A stretch of DNA of 64,000 bases from Dyadobacter jejuensis (GTDB lineage Bacteria; Bacteroidota; Bacteroidia; Cytophagales; Spirosomataceae). How positions within the stretch are numbered: position 1 is the first letter of the stretch; every line of letters starts with the position of its first letter. Location of the stretch: positions 186,001 through 250,000 of the forward strand of contig NZ_QGDT01000004.1 in assembly GCF_003149085.1 (NCBI RefSeq), in the 5' to 3' direction. The position numbers were made by a program, and so were the translations under genes. Shown here in pieces: positions 35,982-45,906 of this stretch. The notes beneath the pieces are model-generated. The model saw only the letters and a list, made by a program, of their open reading frames with translations, was not told the DNA's origin and made no database searches.

Positions 35982-36563
35982 ATGACTAAGAAAATATTAA
36001 TGCTTGCCGGAGATTATGTGGAGGATTATGAGGCTATGGTGCCTTTTCAGGCCCTATTATCGGTGGGTTTTGAGGTAGATGCCTGTGCCCCAGACCGCAA
36101 GAGTGGTGATACCGTCCCCACGGCCGTTCATGACTTTGTAGGCGACCAAACCTACCGAGAGACTCCAGGGCATCAATTTGCTATTAATATCGACTTCGAT
36201 AAGGTCAATCCTGAAGATTATGACGGTTTGTACGTATGTGGAGGTCGTGCCCCAGAATACATCCGGCTTAACAAACGCATCATCGAAATCACCCAACACT
36301 TCTTTGAAACTAATAAGCCAGTAGCGGCCATCTGCCATGGTATTCAAATATTAACGACTGCCAGAGTACTGGAAGGTCGGACGCTTACGGCTTATGTGGC
36401 GGTAGGGCCCGATATCGAATTGGCTGGTGGTACCTGGAAAAACATCCCGGCCGATCAGGCCATTGTGGATGGCAATTTGGTAACCTCTCCGGCTTGGCCC
36501 GGTCACCCGGCTATCTTAAAGGAATTTTATAAATTACTTGGGGTAGAAATTTCCGGATTATAG
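35982..36563 (+). CDS. DJ-1/PfpI family protein
   Basis: The 193-residue cytoplasmic protein has the nucleophile elbow AAICHG with Cys118 and His119, an early acidic DYVEDYE (Glu14) that pairs with the cysteine, and VCGGRAPEYIR, all as in PfpI/YhbO-type members. Family activities include glyoxalase III and protein or nucleotide deglycation, which are debated. It is a single-gene unit with its own terminator. Confidence 0.93.
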   Translation: MTKKILMLAGDYVEDYEAMVPFQALLSVGFEVDACAPDRKSGDTVPTAVHDFVGDQTYRETPGHQFAINIDFDKVNPEDYDGLYVCGGRAPEYIRLNKRIIEITQHFFETNKPVAAICHGIQILTTARVLEGRTLTAYVAVGPDIELAGGTWKNIPADQAIVDGNLVTSPAWPGHPAILKEFYKLLGVEISGL

Positions 36564-36572
36564 ATGCAGTTA

Positions 36573-36609
36573 AACGGCTTAGGAATTCAAAATTCTAAGC
36601 CGTTTTTGT
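36573..36609 (+). terminator. intrinsic terminator of the DJ-1/PfpI gene
   Basis: AACGGCTTAG-GAATT pairs with AATTCTAAGCCGTT (one bulged G), followed by TTTGTTTTT. Confidence 0.88.
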
Positions 36610-36922
36610 TTTTAGGGTCCAGGCAAGCTTTTTGTAAGTAGTTCCTAGTAGTTGTTTTTGCCAAAAATTTTGAACATATTAGACTGTATCGCGAAGGGTA
36701 CTGTATAGGTATTTTTAATTTCGGCAATGATCCCCCAGCCATCAGCTAGCTATACGTTATAGGGGAAAGTCGGACCGCCGATGGCCGACAGTAGTACGAA
36801 CCCGTCTTGATGACGACGGATTGGAAGCCAATTTAGTTTGTTGTGTTCAGGATTCATGCCCCTTACGACTATCTATTTCAAATAGGAGAGGGGGGGCACC
36901 TACAACTTTAAACACTACGACC
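36610..36922. other. 313-bp intergenic region, no gene seen
   Basis: The region before the NAD(P)-binding protein gene has no clear gene, promoter box or repeat. The downstream frame stays open to 36821, but the extra residues do not resemble a Rossmann protein N-terminus. Confidence 0.35.
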
Positions 36923-37585
36923 ATGGAAACAATAGAAACAAGGACGGCGCTTTTGGTAGGGGCTACGGGATTAATAGGTGGCCAACTGCTTACGCGACTT
37001 CTCCAGTCGCCCTATTACCAGCAAGTTAGGGTGCTTACCCGGAAAAGTTTGGGGATTACCCACGATAAGCTTATAGAAGTATTATATGATTTTGAGCAAC
37101 CCGATCCCCAAAAGATTCAGGGACAAGACGTATTCTGTTGCTTAGGGACGACCATCAAGAAGGCGGGTTCGAAGCCAGCTTTTAAGCGGGTAGACTTGGA
37201 GTATCCCTTACAGATAGCCCGCTTATCGAAGGCCAACGGAGCTCGAAAATTCTTAATTGTTACGGCCATGGGCGCCGACATTGGTTCTTCTATCTTCTAT
37301 AATCAGGTGAAGGGAGAAGTGGAGCGAAAGTTGGCGGACTTGAATTTTGACAGCCTGCATATATTAAGGCCCTCTTTATTATTGGGCGATCGCGAAGAGA
37401 AACGAATAGGGGAGCAGATCAGTACGGTTTTTGCAAGGATGCTCAACCCATTTTTGTTTGGTCCCTTGCGTAAGTATAGGGCCATAGACTCGGATCGGGT
37501 TGCGGCGGCATTATTTGCATTTGCCAAACAAGAGGATAAGGGTAAGTATATTCATTTGTCCGACGAACTTATGAAGTACCACTAG
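36923..37585 (+). CDS. NAD(P)H-binding Rossmann protein (atypical SDR)
   Basis: ATG 36923 places the dinucleotide-binding loop at the N-terminus: ALLVGATGLIGGQLL (residues 9-23). The continuation VRVLTRKSLG, DVFCCLGTTIKKAGSKPAF and LIVTAMGADIGSSIFYNQVKGEVE matches the NAD(P)H-binding oxidoreductases related to HTATIP2/YbjT. The 220-residue length is typical. YNQVKGE takes the place of the YxxxK motif. Substrate unknown. It is a single-gene unit that converges with the inositol operon. Confidence 0.87.
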   Translation: METIETRTALLVGATGLIGGQLLTRLLQSPYYQQVRVLTRKSLGITHDKLIEVLYDFEQPDPQKIQGQDVFCCLGTTIKKAGSKPAFKRVDLEYPLQIARLSKANGARKFLIVTAMGADIGSSIFYNQVKGEVERKLADLNFDSLHILRPSLLLGDREEKRIGEQISTVFARMLNPFLFGPLRKYRAIDSDRVAAALFAFAKQEDKGKYIHLSDELMKYH

Positions 37586-37606
37586 CCTACACCAATAAAA
37601 AGCATC

Positions 37607-37664
37607 GCCCGCTGGTGTTCAGCGTGGATATCCTCCACGTTCCTACCTGCGGGCTCTTTCTTTG
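37607..37664 (+). terminator. nested stem-loop terminator between the NAD(P)-binding gene and iolE
   Basis: GCCCGC (37607-37612) pairs with GCGGGC (37649-37654), enclosing a second perfect hairpin CGTGGA/TCCACG (37623-37639), and is followed by TCTTTCTTT. Confidence 0.65.
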
Positions 37665-37785
37665 GCAGGGTTGTCGAGCGATGGAGTAGCCCCTGAGTTT
37701 CGTTATCGTTGTTTACCCTTTGTGCTTCGATTCCAATAGTAAAAGCATTACTTATACCTGAATGGAAACGATGATCCTTCCTAGG

Positions 37786-38688
37786 CTAGATTCCGGTGTG
37801 GGATTTAAAGAAATTACGGGCCATTATGGCATACTCCAGTGGGTTAGCGGTAGCTGGGTCTTGTTCGGCTTCCAGCACGATCCAACCACTATAATTGCTA
37901 TTGCGAATTATAGTAAATATCCCTTCGAAGTCAATACAGCCATCGGGATCACCGGGCACGGTAAATACGCCATTTTTAACTGCTTTCAAAAAGCTCCATC
38001 TTTCTTGATGCACCTTGTTTAAAACCCCTTGTCTAATATCTTTTAGATGAATATGGGCCGTGCGATGAATATATTTCTGTAAGGCAGCTACAGGATCTTC
38101 TCCAGCAAAATAGAAATGTCCACAATCGTAGTTGAGGAATACCAGTTCAGGATCGGTTTCTTCAAGGAGTCGGTCGGTTTCCTGGATAGTCTGGATACAG
38201 GTGCCCATATGATGGTGAAAGGCGAGCTTTATGCCTCTTTCCCGAGCCAAGGAACCCAGGGTATTAAGCCCTGAAGCGAACCGCTTCCACTCCAGGTCGG
38301 ACTTCAGGTGTCCTTTTCCTTCAAAAATTGGAACATCCCATTGGCCCTGGCAACTATTGCCTGTTTCGCCTCCACCAATCACCTTGGAACCCATTGTTTC
38401 TAGGAAATCGATCAGCTTTTTAAAGGTCCGGATGTTTTCATCGAGCGGCCGGGTAGTCAGCTCATAGCTATTCCACTGATTGCATATCTGTAGTCCTCGT
38501 AAATGGAGGGCCTTTTTTAGGACATCGGGATCTTTTGGGAACTTGTTCCCCACCTCGCAACCTGTAAATCCTGCCAGGGCCATTTCACTAACACACTGCT
38601 CAAAAGTATTCTCACCGCCCAATTCGGGCATGTCATCGTTGGTCCAATTGATTGGCGCTATGCCCAATTGTATGTTTTTGAAGTTCAT
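37786..38688 (-). CDS. iolE: inosose dehydratase
   Basis: IolE removes water from scyllo-inosose to give 3D-3,5/4-trihydroxycyclohexane-1,2-dione. The 300-residue TIM-barrel protein has QLGIAPINWTNDDMPELGG at its N-terminus, a hallmark of IolE, plus FHHHMGTCIQT, NYDCGHFYFAGEDP and HIHLKDIRQGVL, which hold the metal ligands. It is the last gene of the inositol operon, 12 bp after iolD. Confidence 0.95.
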   Translation of the reverse strand: MNFKNIQLGIAPINWTNDDMPELGGENTFEQCVSEMALAGFTGCEVGNKFPKDPDVLKKALHLRGLQICNQWNSYELTTRPLDENIRTFKKLIDFLETMGSKVIGGGETGNSCQGQWDVPIFEGKGHLKSDLEWKRFASGLNTLGSLARERGIKLAFHHHMGTCIQTIQETDRLLEETDPELVFLNYDCGHFYFAGEDPVAALQKYIHRTAHIHLKDIRQGVLNKVHQERWSFLKAVKNGVFTVPGDPDGCIDFEGIFTIIRNSNYSGWIVLEAEQDPATANPLEYAIMARNFFKSHTGI

Positions 38689-38700
38689 GGTTTTAAGCAG

Positions 38701-40566
38701 TTAAAGGAATGTTCTCTGTGTTTTTTTGTTTTCCTGATAGCTTTTATAGGCAGCCTGGGTAGCAGCTGAGGTCGATACCTCCGCCACAGGAACCTCCCAC
38801 CAGGCATGGTATCCTTTGACGGTTCTATATAGGTTGGTTTCGATGTAGATCAGGGTGGTTCGAGGGTTGAGTTTAGCTTGTACCAGGGCCTGGTCCAACG
38901 AATCTTTATCGGTAGTCCTGATCACCATGGCACCCAGACTTTCCGCGTTTTGAGCCAAATCGACCGGGAGGAAATCGCCTGAAAGTTGTCCTGTATCTCC
39001 TTCTCTAAATTGGTAACGTGTACCGAACCTTTCCCCGCCAATACTCTCTGAGAGGCCACCAATGCTGGCATAACCGTTATTATTTAGCAGCAAGATGGTG
39101 AACTTGATTCCTTCCTGGATGGCCGTCACGATTTCATGGTTATTCATCAGATAGCCTCCATCCCCGCAAAGCACATACACCTCCCTACTTGGGTCGGCCA
39201 TTTTAGCCCCTAAGCCTGCTGCAATCTCGTATCCCATACAGGAATATCCATATTCTAAGTGAAAGTTTTTTGGGTCTGTGGCACGCCATAACTTGTGTAA
39301 GTCACCAGGGGCACTTCCAGATGCATTGATCATCACATCCCGATCGTCCATAAAGGTGTTCAGCGCACCTATCACCACCGCCTGGTCGATGGGGGGGACG
39401 GAGCCATTCCCTTCCTCATAGATTTTGGTGACTTCCAAGTCCCAAGCCTTGTTGATGTCGCCGATCCTTTTTCTGTAAGCTGATGCAACCTCATAGTCGT
39501 TCAGCTGCACGGAAAGTTCTTCCAAAGTCGCTTTGGCGTCTGCGGTAAGTGGCAGGGCGGCATGTTTAAAGGAGTCTAATTCGTTGATATTTATATTAAT
39601 AAACCGTACTGCTGGATTTTTAAAGATCGATTTCGAGGCCGTCGTGAAATCGCTGTACCGAGTCCCAATTCCTATGACCAGGTCGGCTTCGTTGGCGATT
39701 TCGATGGCATATTTGGTGCCGGTAGCTCCGAGCCCACCAATGCTATAAGGTTGGTCGAAACGAACGGCACCTTTGCCGGCAAAGGTTTCACCGACTGGAA
39801 TGCCCGTTTTGCTGGCAAATTGATGTAGCACTGCACAGGCGTCGCTATAAATGGCCCCACCCCCTGCAATAATGACTGGTTTTTGGGCCATTCTAATCCA
39901 TTCGGCTGCGGTAATAAGTTGTTTTAGGTCGGGTCGGGGGCGGGCAATTTTCCAAATGCGTTTCTTAAATAAGGCTTCAGGGAAGTCGTACGCCTGTACC
40001 TGTACGTCCTGCGGCATGGAGAGGGTTACGGCCCCCATCTCCGCTTGTGAAGTTAGCACCCGCATCACCTCGGGTAAAGAATATATCAGTTGCTCGGGTC
40101 TATTGATCCTATCCCAATATTTGGAGACAGGCTTGAAACAATCATTAACTGAAATATCCTGGGTAGATGCACTTTCTAACTGTTGGAGGACGGGGTTTGG
40201 CTCCCTGGTGGCGAAGATATCTCCGGGCAATAATAAGACAGGCAGCCTATTAATGGTGGCCAAGGCGGCTCCTGTGAGCATATTGGTGGCACCAGGACCT
40301 ATGGAACTCGTGCAAACCATGGCACCCAGTCGGTTTTTAACTTTGGCATAGGCTACCGCAGTATGTACCATGGATTGTTCGTTGCGGCATTGAAAATAGC
40401 GGAAGTCAGGGTTTTCTTTAAGAGCTTGACCCAATCCAGCGACATTTCCATGACCGAAAATACCGAAACATCCACCGAAATAAGGCGACACAATGTCGTC
40501 TCTTTCAAGGTATTGCTGTTTAAGGAATTTGATGGTAGCTTGTGCTACGGTGAGTCTAATGGTCAT
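38701..40566 (-). CDS. iolD: trihydroxycyclohexane-dione hydrolase (ThDP enzyme)
   Basis: IolD opens the ring of the IolE product to 5-deoxy-glucuronate. From ATG 40566 it has 621 residues; an upstream ATG at 40623 would add 19 residues without family support. MTIRLTVAQATIKFLKQQYL and FGGCFGIFGHGNVAGLGQAL are typical. CRNEQSMVH carries the Glu that activates thiamin diphosphate, and GDGGYLMNNHEI...NNNGYASIG is the ThDP/Mg binding region. It sits between the aldolase and iolE genes. Confidence 0.96.
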   Translation of the reverse strand: MTIRLTVAQATIKFLKQQYLERDDIVSPYFGGCFGIFGHGNVAGLGQALKENPDFRYFQCRNEQSMVHTAVAYAKVKNRLGAMVCTSSIGPGATNMLTGAALATINRLPVLLLPGDIFATREPNPVLQQLESASTQDISVNDCFKPVSKYWDRINRPEQLIYSLPEVMRVLTSQAEMGAVTLSMPQDVQVQAYDFPEALFKKRIWKIARPRPDLKQLITAAEWIRMAQKPVIIAGGGAIYSDACAVLHQFASKTGIPVGETFAGKGAVRFDQPYSIGGLGATGTKYAIEIANEADLVIGIGTRYSDFTTASKSIFKNPAVRFINININELDSFKHAALPLTADAKATLEELSVQLNDYEVASAYRKRIGDINKAWDLEVTKIYEEGNGSVPPIDQAVVIGALNTFMDDRDVMINASGSAPGDLHKLWRATDPKNFHLEYGYSCMGYEIAAGLGAKMADPSREVYVLCGDGGYLMNNHEIVTAIQEGIKFTILLLNNNGYASIGGLSESIGGERFGTRYQFREGDTGQLSGDFLPVDLAQNAESLGAMVIRTTDKDSLDQALVQAKLNPRTTLIYIETNLYRTVKGYHAWWEVPVAEVSTSAATQAAYKSYQENKKTQRTFL

Positions 40567-40632
40567 AAAACAAGAGCGTTTAATATTGGGATAGATCTGT
40601 TTATTTGGTTTTCGCGAAAGCAAGTCGATGGA

Positions 40633-41571
40633 TTATCTGAAATCGACGGATCTGCCTGTGCTTCCTAAGCGTTGGAACTTGTCTATCATAAATGATTCAT
40701 AAGTTTTCATCAGGTTTTTGCCCGGGGTAGTTGGTGCAAATTCCTCGGGTTGATCCCTAAAAAACTCCCGGGTAACCATGGTCCATAGGAGACGCGTGTC
40801 GGTAGCGATGTTGACCTTGCAGATACCCAGTGGGATGGCAGCCTGTATTTCATGCTGCTGTACCCCGGTGGAGTCGGTTCTAAGGCATCCACCGGCTGCA
40901 TTAATTCTTCGTATGACCTCCGGGTTAACGTTGGATCCGCCATGCAACACCAGCGGGAAGCCTGGGAGTCGATTTTGGATTTCTTGTAAGATATCCATCT
41001 GTAGTCCTTGTGCTCCCGAAAACTTATAGGCCCCATGGCTGGTTCCTATGGCTATTGCTAGGCTATCGCATCCGGTGGCGCTTACAAACTCAACAGCCTG
41101 ATCGGGGTCGGTATAAAAAGATTGGGTTTTATCTACGACAAGGTCGTCTTCAACCCCGGTCAATACGCCTAGCTCAGCCTCTACGCTGATTCCAAGGGCA
41201 TGGGCCTTTTTAACGATTAGTTGAGTCCGGGCGACATTGGTAGGAAAGGGGTCGTGGGAGGCATCGATCATGACGGAACTATACCCCCCGGTTTGCAGGG
41301 CATTTAGAATATGCGTTTCGGTGCCATGGTCCATATGGACGGCATAGACGGTATTGGGATAAATTTCGGCGGCCGCCTCAATCATTTTTAAAAGCATAGT
41401 AGGATGGGCATACTCTCTTGCAAAGGGGGTTGTTTGCAGGATAAAGGGTGCCTGGGCTTTTTGCGCAGCAGAGAAAAGGGCATGGATTTCTTCCATAAAG
41501 AACACATTAACCGCCGCCACTGCATAGCGTCCGTAACAGGTTTCGAATAGCTCTTTTGTTGTTAATAGCAT
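40633..41571 (-). CDS. iolJ: class II aldolase, probable 5-dehydro-2-deoxyphosphogluconate aldolase
   Basis: IolJ splits 2-deoxy-5-keto-gluconate 6-phosphate into DHAP and malonate semialdehyde. The 312-residue protein is a class II fructose-bisphosphate-aldolase homologue: HMDHGTE (Asp81, His82) and SVEAELGVL, IGTSHGAYKF and LHGGSNV give the zinc and phosphate sites. General class II aldolases look alike, so the specific call depends on its place between the SSS transporter and iolD in a cluster that otherwise lacks this step. Confidence 0.85.
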   Translation of the reverse strand: MLLTTKELFETCYGRYAVAAVNVFFMEEIHALFSAAQKAQAPFILQTTPFAREYAHPTMLLKMIEAAAEIYPNTVYAVHMDHGTETHILNALQTGGYSSVMIDASHDPFPTNVARTQLIVKKAHALGISVEAELGVLTGVEDDLVVDKTQSFYTDPDQAVEFVSATGCDSLAIAIGTSHGAYKFSGAQGLQMDILQEIQNRLPGFPLVLHGGSNVNPEVIRRINAAGGCLRTDSTGVQQHEIQAAIPLGICKVNIATDTRLLWTMVTREFFRDQPEEFAPTTPGKNLMKTYESFMIDKFQRLGSTGRSVDFR

Positions 41572-41617
41572 TTCACTACGGCTTTAATTGAACATAGGTA
41601 ATCCTGCTGCCAATCCA

Positions 41618-43231
41618 TTACCAAAATATAGAATACAGGGCGGTCAGCACACCACAAAGTAGGATGGACCCAACCATAAAGCTTCTCCCCGGGCTGAACA
41701 TGCTTCGATCAATCTCCAGGCCTTTAGGATTATTCTTTCCATGGGGGTCGAGTAATGTAACGACCACTATAACAGCGGTTAATATCAAAAATATAATGCC
41801 CATTCGGTCTAGAAAGGGAATGTTGGGTACTAGCCATTTTCCCGCAGTAGAGAGGGGTATGGTTAGGGTTGCTGCCGTAAGAGCGGCTCTGGAAGTGGTT
41901 CGCTTCCAGAACATGCCAAACATAAAAATGGCAAATACACCAGGTGTGATAAAACTGCTATACTCCTGTATAAATTGATATGCCTGCTCTAATACCCTTA
42001 GCTGTGGCGCTATGGCCATCCCGATCGCCATGGCGGCCCAGATGGACCATCTTCCAATTTTCACCAATTGTTTTTCGGAGGCCGACGGATTGATATACTG
42101 CTTGTAAATATCCAAGGTGAAGATGGTGGCTATACTATTGGCCTTTCCAGCAAGGGAGGCTACAATGGCGGCTGTAAGGGCGGCGAAGGCTACTCCTTTC
42201 AGTCCGGCTGGTAGTAGGTTCAATAGTACGGGGTAGGCATGGTCGGGTTTTATAATGCCATCGGGGTCCAGCATTTCTTGTTGAAACATACCGTTTTGAT
42301 ATAAGACGTAAGCGGCTATGCCCGGTAGTACCACAATGATGGGAATCAAAAGTTTCAATACGGCGGCAAAAAGAATACCTTTCCTTGCTGTTTTTAAATT
42401 GGCTCCCAGGCTTCTTTGAATGATGTACTGATTACAACCAAAATAAGCCAGGTTATTGATCCACATGGCGCCTATCAGCACGCTTAGGCCCGGAAGATCC
42501 TTGTAATAGGGGCTTTCTCGGGGTAAAATCATATGGAAATGGTCGTCGGCTTGTTCCTTCAAGACTCCTAAGGCATTAAATATACCTGGACGGTCAAAAT
42601 GTTGAGATACCAGATCTAAGGCTAAATAAGTAGTAGCGAGCCCTCCAATGATGAGTACCACCACCTGCACCACATCGGTATAGCCAATCACCTTCATGCC
42701 GCCAACGGTGATGAGTATAGCGAATAAGCCTAAGCCAAAAATGGAATAGGTGAAGTCAAACCCGGCTGTGACTTCTAAAGCCAAGGCTCCTAAGTATAAA
42801 ATGGAGGTAAGGTTTACAAAAACATAGAGCAGTAGCCAAAAAATAGCCATTATTGTGGCTACCGTCGGATTATACCGTTGCCTTAAAAACTGGGGCATGG
42901 TATATATCTTATTCTTCAAATACACCGGTAAGATGAATACGGCGACGACAATTAGTGAAGCGGCGGCCATCCATTCATAGGATGAAATGGCCAAGCCTAT
43001 AGCAAAACCCGACCCGGACATGCCAATAAAGTGCTCTGCGGAAATATTGGAGGCTATAATAGATGCCCCAATGGCCCAAAAGGTTAAGGACCCTTCAGCC
43101 AGAAAATAGTCTGTCGAATTTATATTTTTAGGTGCCTTTTTCTTATAGATATAATAGCCATAAGCAGATACACCGATCAGGTAAATAATGAATACGATGT
43201 AATCTAAAAATTCTAAACCGGTTTGATCCAT
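41618..43231 (-). CDS. sodium:solute symporter (SSS family), probable inositol importer
   Basis: The 537-residue protein has about 13-14 membrane segments. FLAEGSLTFWAIGASIIASNISAE in the first segments and GKANSIATIFTLDIYK later are signatures of SGLT-like sodium/sugar symporters. It lies within the inositol operon between iolG and the aldolase gene, so sodium-driven uptake of myo-inositol or an isomer across the inner membrane is the likely role (inference from position). Confidence 0.92.
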   Translation of the reverse strand: MDQTGLEFLDYIVFIIYLIGVSAYGYYIYKKKAPKNINSTDYFLAEGSLTFWAIGASIIASNISAEHFIGMSGSGFAIGLAISSYEWMAAASLIVVAVFILPVYLKNKIYTMPQFLRQRYNPTVATIMAIFWLLLYVFVNLTSILYLGALALEVTAGFDFTYSIFGLGLFAILITVGGMKVIGYTDVVQVVVLIIGGLATTYLALDLVSQHFDRPGIFNALGVLKEQADDHFHMILPRESPYYKDLPGLSVLIGAMWINNLAYFGCNQYIIQRSLGANLKTARKGILFAAVLKLLIPIIVVLPGIAAYVLYQNGMFQQEMLDPDGIIKPDHAYPVLLNLLPAGLKGVAFAALTAAIVASLAGKANSIATIFTLDIYKQYINPSASEKQLVKIGRWSIWAAMAIGMAIAPQLRVLEQAYQFIQEYSSFITPGVFAIFMFGMFWKRTTSRAALTAATLTIPLSTAGKWLVPNIPFLDRMGIIFLILTAVIVVVTLLDPHGKNNPKGLEIDRSMFSPGRSFMVGSILLCGVLTALYSIFW

Positions 43232-43301
43232 GGGGTTTGTTTTTAGTTGGAGGGAGGAGTTACACTTTTTTTAAGTTAGCCTTTGACATCTAATCTGTGA
43301 T

Positions 43302-44333
43302 TCAGATAGATGGGATGGATTCGAGTACCTCCTGCATTTTGACAGGTCGATTCTCTGACAAAGATTTCATGGCGGCTATGCCAATGGCTGTTGCCATCAG
43401 TCCGTCCTGACAATCTATTGGAGATGGATAATCTTTTGTAATACAAGCTACAAAAGTTTCTAGACAAGTTCGATATGCTTGTTGGTATCTTTCTAAAAAA
43501 AAGTGTAATGGAGGTGCTCCATGAATCCCTGTTTCAGCGTAAAATTGGGTATTATGTGGTGTATTATTTTCGGCCTTAGCCATTCCTTTCGATCCAAAAA
43601 TTTCTAATCTCTGGTCATAGCCATAAACTGCTTTCCGGCTATTATCGATGACTGCCATGGCTCCGTTCTCGAAGGTTAGGACTATAATCGCCGTATCAAT
43701 GTCTCCGAATTCCTTAATTTCTGGCTGTATCAAAGCGTCTCCTTTGACATAGACTTCCATTACCTCGCTGCCAACGATAAACCGGGCCATATCAAAGTCA
43801 TGTATGGACATATCCAGGAAAATCCCTCCAGACTTCTTAAGATAGGAAATAGGTGGAGGTGAAGGGTCACGGCTTGTAATACGAAGAATATGAGGCTGAC
43901 CGACTCTTCCCGACAGGACTGATTCGCGTACCTGGTTAAAGTTTGCATCGAAACGCCGATTGAAACCTAACATCAGTTTCACACCATGAGCCTCTACAAC
44001 CTTTTGGGTCTGCTGAATTCCTGAAAGGGATATATCTAATGGTTTCTCACAGAAGATATGTTTGTTTTGCTTGGCGGCGGCTATCGTGTATGGCACATGA
44101 GAAGAGGTGGGGGAGCAGATGATCACCGCTTCAACATCGGGATGATCAATGACCTCAGAGGCATCGGTGGACAGGTTTTGAACGCCCATGTTCCTGGCGA
44201 TGTCATGGGTCGAAACCGATAGGTCCGATGCTATTACCACTTCTGTTTCAGGCATGTGGCGACATAAATTGGCCAGGTGGATCTGGCCGATCCGTCCAAG
44301 ACCAATCACGCCGATTTTTAATTTTTTACACAT
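43302..44333 (-). CDS. iolG: inositol 2-dehydrogenase
   Basis: IolG oxidises myo-inositol to scyllo-inosose with NAD, the first step of the pathway. ATG 44333 places KIGVIGLGRIGQIHL at residues 6-20; ATG 44366 adds eleven residues of no family character. Catalytic positions are Lys97 (CEKPLD), Asp174 and His178 (LDMSIHDFD), closely matching B. subtilis IolG. LMLGFNRRFD is also typical. It is cytoplasmic, without the Tat signal carried by the other Gfo/Idh/MocA protein in this window. It lies 53 bp after iolA. Confidence 0.93.
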   Translation of the reverse strand: MCKKLKIGVIGLGRIGQIHLANLCRHMPETEVVIASDLSVSTHDIARNMGVQNLSTDASEVIDHPDVEAVIICSPTSSHVPYTIAAAKQNKHIFCEKPLDISLSGIQQTQKVVEAHGVKLMLGFNRRFDANFNQVRESVLSGRVGQPHILRITSRDPSPPPISYLKKSGGIFLDMSIHDFDMARFIVGSEVMEVYVKGDALIQPEIKEFGDIDTAIIVLTFENGAMAVIDNSRKAVYGYDQRLEIFGSKGMAKAENNTPHNTQFYAETGIHGAPPLHFFLERYQQAYRTCLETFVACITKDYPSPIDCQDGLMATAIGIAAMKSLSENRPVKMQEVLESIPSI

Positions 44334-44386
44334 AGGTTTTATGAAATAGGTCAACGACAAGGTCAACGACAGATAGCTGATTCAAT

Positions 44387-45853
44387 CTAAAATTTCCGAC
44401 TCCATTCTTTTAGCCATCTTTCAACAACCACTTTGGTCTGTGTAAAGAACTCCACGGCATGCTTGCCCTGTCCATGCAGATCCCCATAGAAGCTATCCTT
44501 CCAGCCCGAAAACGGGAATTGGGCCACTGGTGCGGCGACGCCGATATTGATGCCTATGTTTCCAGCTTCGGCCTCATGGCGGAATTTGCGGGCATTGAGG
44601 CCGCTGCTGGTAAAGACACAAGCCATATTTCCATATCGATTGCTGTTGATGTAAGCTATTGCTTCATCGGTGGTGTTCATGTGGACGAGGCTTAATACAG
44701 GGCCAAAAATTTCTGTCTGTGCTAGTAGCCCATCTAAGGGGATGTCTTCTATCACGGTAGGCATAATGAAGTTTCCACTTTCGTAGCCTTCCACCTGACC
44801 CTTTCGGCCATCGACCAGAAGTTTACCACCCTCGTGCAGGCCATGGTCAATCAATTCATTGATTCGTTTTTTGCTGTCTGTTGAAATAACGGGCCCCATT
44901 TGCACGTCCGAGTCGAGGCCAAATCCAGTTTTTCTGGTCTTTACCGTTTCTACTAGGCTTTCAGTGATATCTTGGTGGGCCCCTACGGTTACGATAGTAG
45001 AAGCCGCCAAGCAACGTTGACCTGCGCAACCATATACGCTATCGATCACAATTTGGGTGGTCATGTCTATGTCGGCATCGGGCAATATGATTACCGGGTT
45101 TTTTGCACCTCCCTGAGCCTGTACCCGTTTGCCATGGGAGGCTCCCTTTGAATAAACATACTGGGCTACGGCCGATGAGCCTACAAAACTAATTCCCTTG
45201 ATAATCGGATGTTCGAGGAGGGCATCCACCACCTCACGACTCCCTTGTACCAAGCCCACTACGCCCTGTGGCAGATCGAGTTGCTCCATCAGCCGTACAA
45301 TTTTTGTCATGGTCATCGGTGTCTTTTCCGAAGGCTTTATGATATAGCTGTTGCCGCAGGCCAGTGCATACGGGAGAAACCAAAAGGTGATCATACCCGG
45401 GAAGTTGAAAGGTGCAATGCAGGCACATACCCCTAGGGGTTGTCGGATCATATATTCGTCAATGCCTTTGGCGATGTCTTCTGAAAACTCTCCTTGCATC
45501 AATGTAGGCATGCCGCAGGCATTTTCTACATTTTCGATGGCCCGTATCATTTCAGCCCTGGCCTCAAGGTACGTCTTTCCCGATTCCAGCACGATGGTCC
45601 GCGATATATCGTCGAGGTTGTCTTCTAGTATCGTCTTCAGTTTGAATAAATATTGGATTCTTTTAGAAACAGGGGTGGATTTCCATTCATGAAAGCCTTG
45701 TAGTGCGGCCTCAGCAGCGGCCGATACATCACTAGCCTGGCCTTTTGGCACTTTGGCAAGGGGCTCTTGTGTTGCGGGGTTGAGCACGAGGGTAGTCTCA
45801 TCCGAATGGCTTTCTACCCATTGGCCATTGATGTAATTTTGTAATTTTTCCAT
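44387..45853 (-). CDS. iolA: CoA-acylating (methyl)malonate-semialdehyde dehydrogenase
   Basis: IolA/MmsA converts malonate semialdehyde to acetyl-CoA with NAD and CoA, the last step of inositol use. The 488-residue protein has the PFNFPGM oxyanion region (Asn150) and catalytic Cys281 in [11 protein letters not shown]. The general-base Glu region of ordinary aldehyde dehydrogenases is replaced by QAQGGAKNP, which is characteristic of this CoA-dependent subfamily. It lies between iolC and iolG in the operon. Confidence 0.95.
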   Translation of the reverse strand: MEKLQNYINGQWVESHSDETTLVLNPATQEPLAKVPKGQASDVSAAAEAALQGFHEWKSTPVSKRIQYLFKLKTILEDNLDDISRTIVLESGKTYLEARAEMIRAIENVENACGMPTLMQGEFSEDIAKGIDEYMIRQPLGVCACIAPFNFPGMITFWFLPYALACGNSYIIKPSEKTPMTMTKIVRLMEQLDLPQGVVGLVQGSREVVDALLEHPIIKGISFVGSSAVAQYVYSKGASHGKRVQAQGGAKNPVIILPDADIDMTTQIVIDSVYGCAGQRCLAASTIVTVGAHQDITESLVETVKTRKTGFGLDSDVQMGPVISTDSKKRINELIDHGLHEGGKLLVDGRKGQVEGYESGNFIMPTVIEDIPLDGLLAQTEIFGPVLSLVHMNTTDEAIAYINSNRYGNMACVFTSSGLNARKFRHEAEAGNIGINIGVAAPVAQFPFSGWKDSFYGDLHGQGKHAVEFFTQTKVVVERWLKEWSRKF

Positions 45854-45906
45854 TTTTTAAGGTCTTTCAAGTACTCGTGTTTTTATAGGTTATAATCACA
45901 TGGGGC

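Noticed and set aside
36821..36922. N-terminal extension of the NAD(P)-binding protein
   Set aside because: The Rossmann loop should be near the N-terminus; the extension has no family support and the ATG at 36923 fits better.
37762..38022. Plus-strand open frame at the end of iolE
   Set aside because: It is antisense to conserved iolE sequence.
39851..40351. 166-codon open frame on the plus strand
   Set aside because: It is antisense to iolD, whose motifs run through the same bases.
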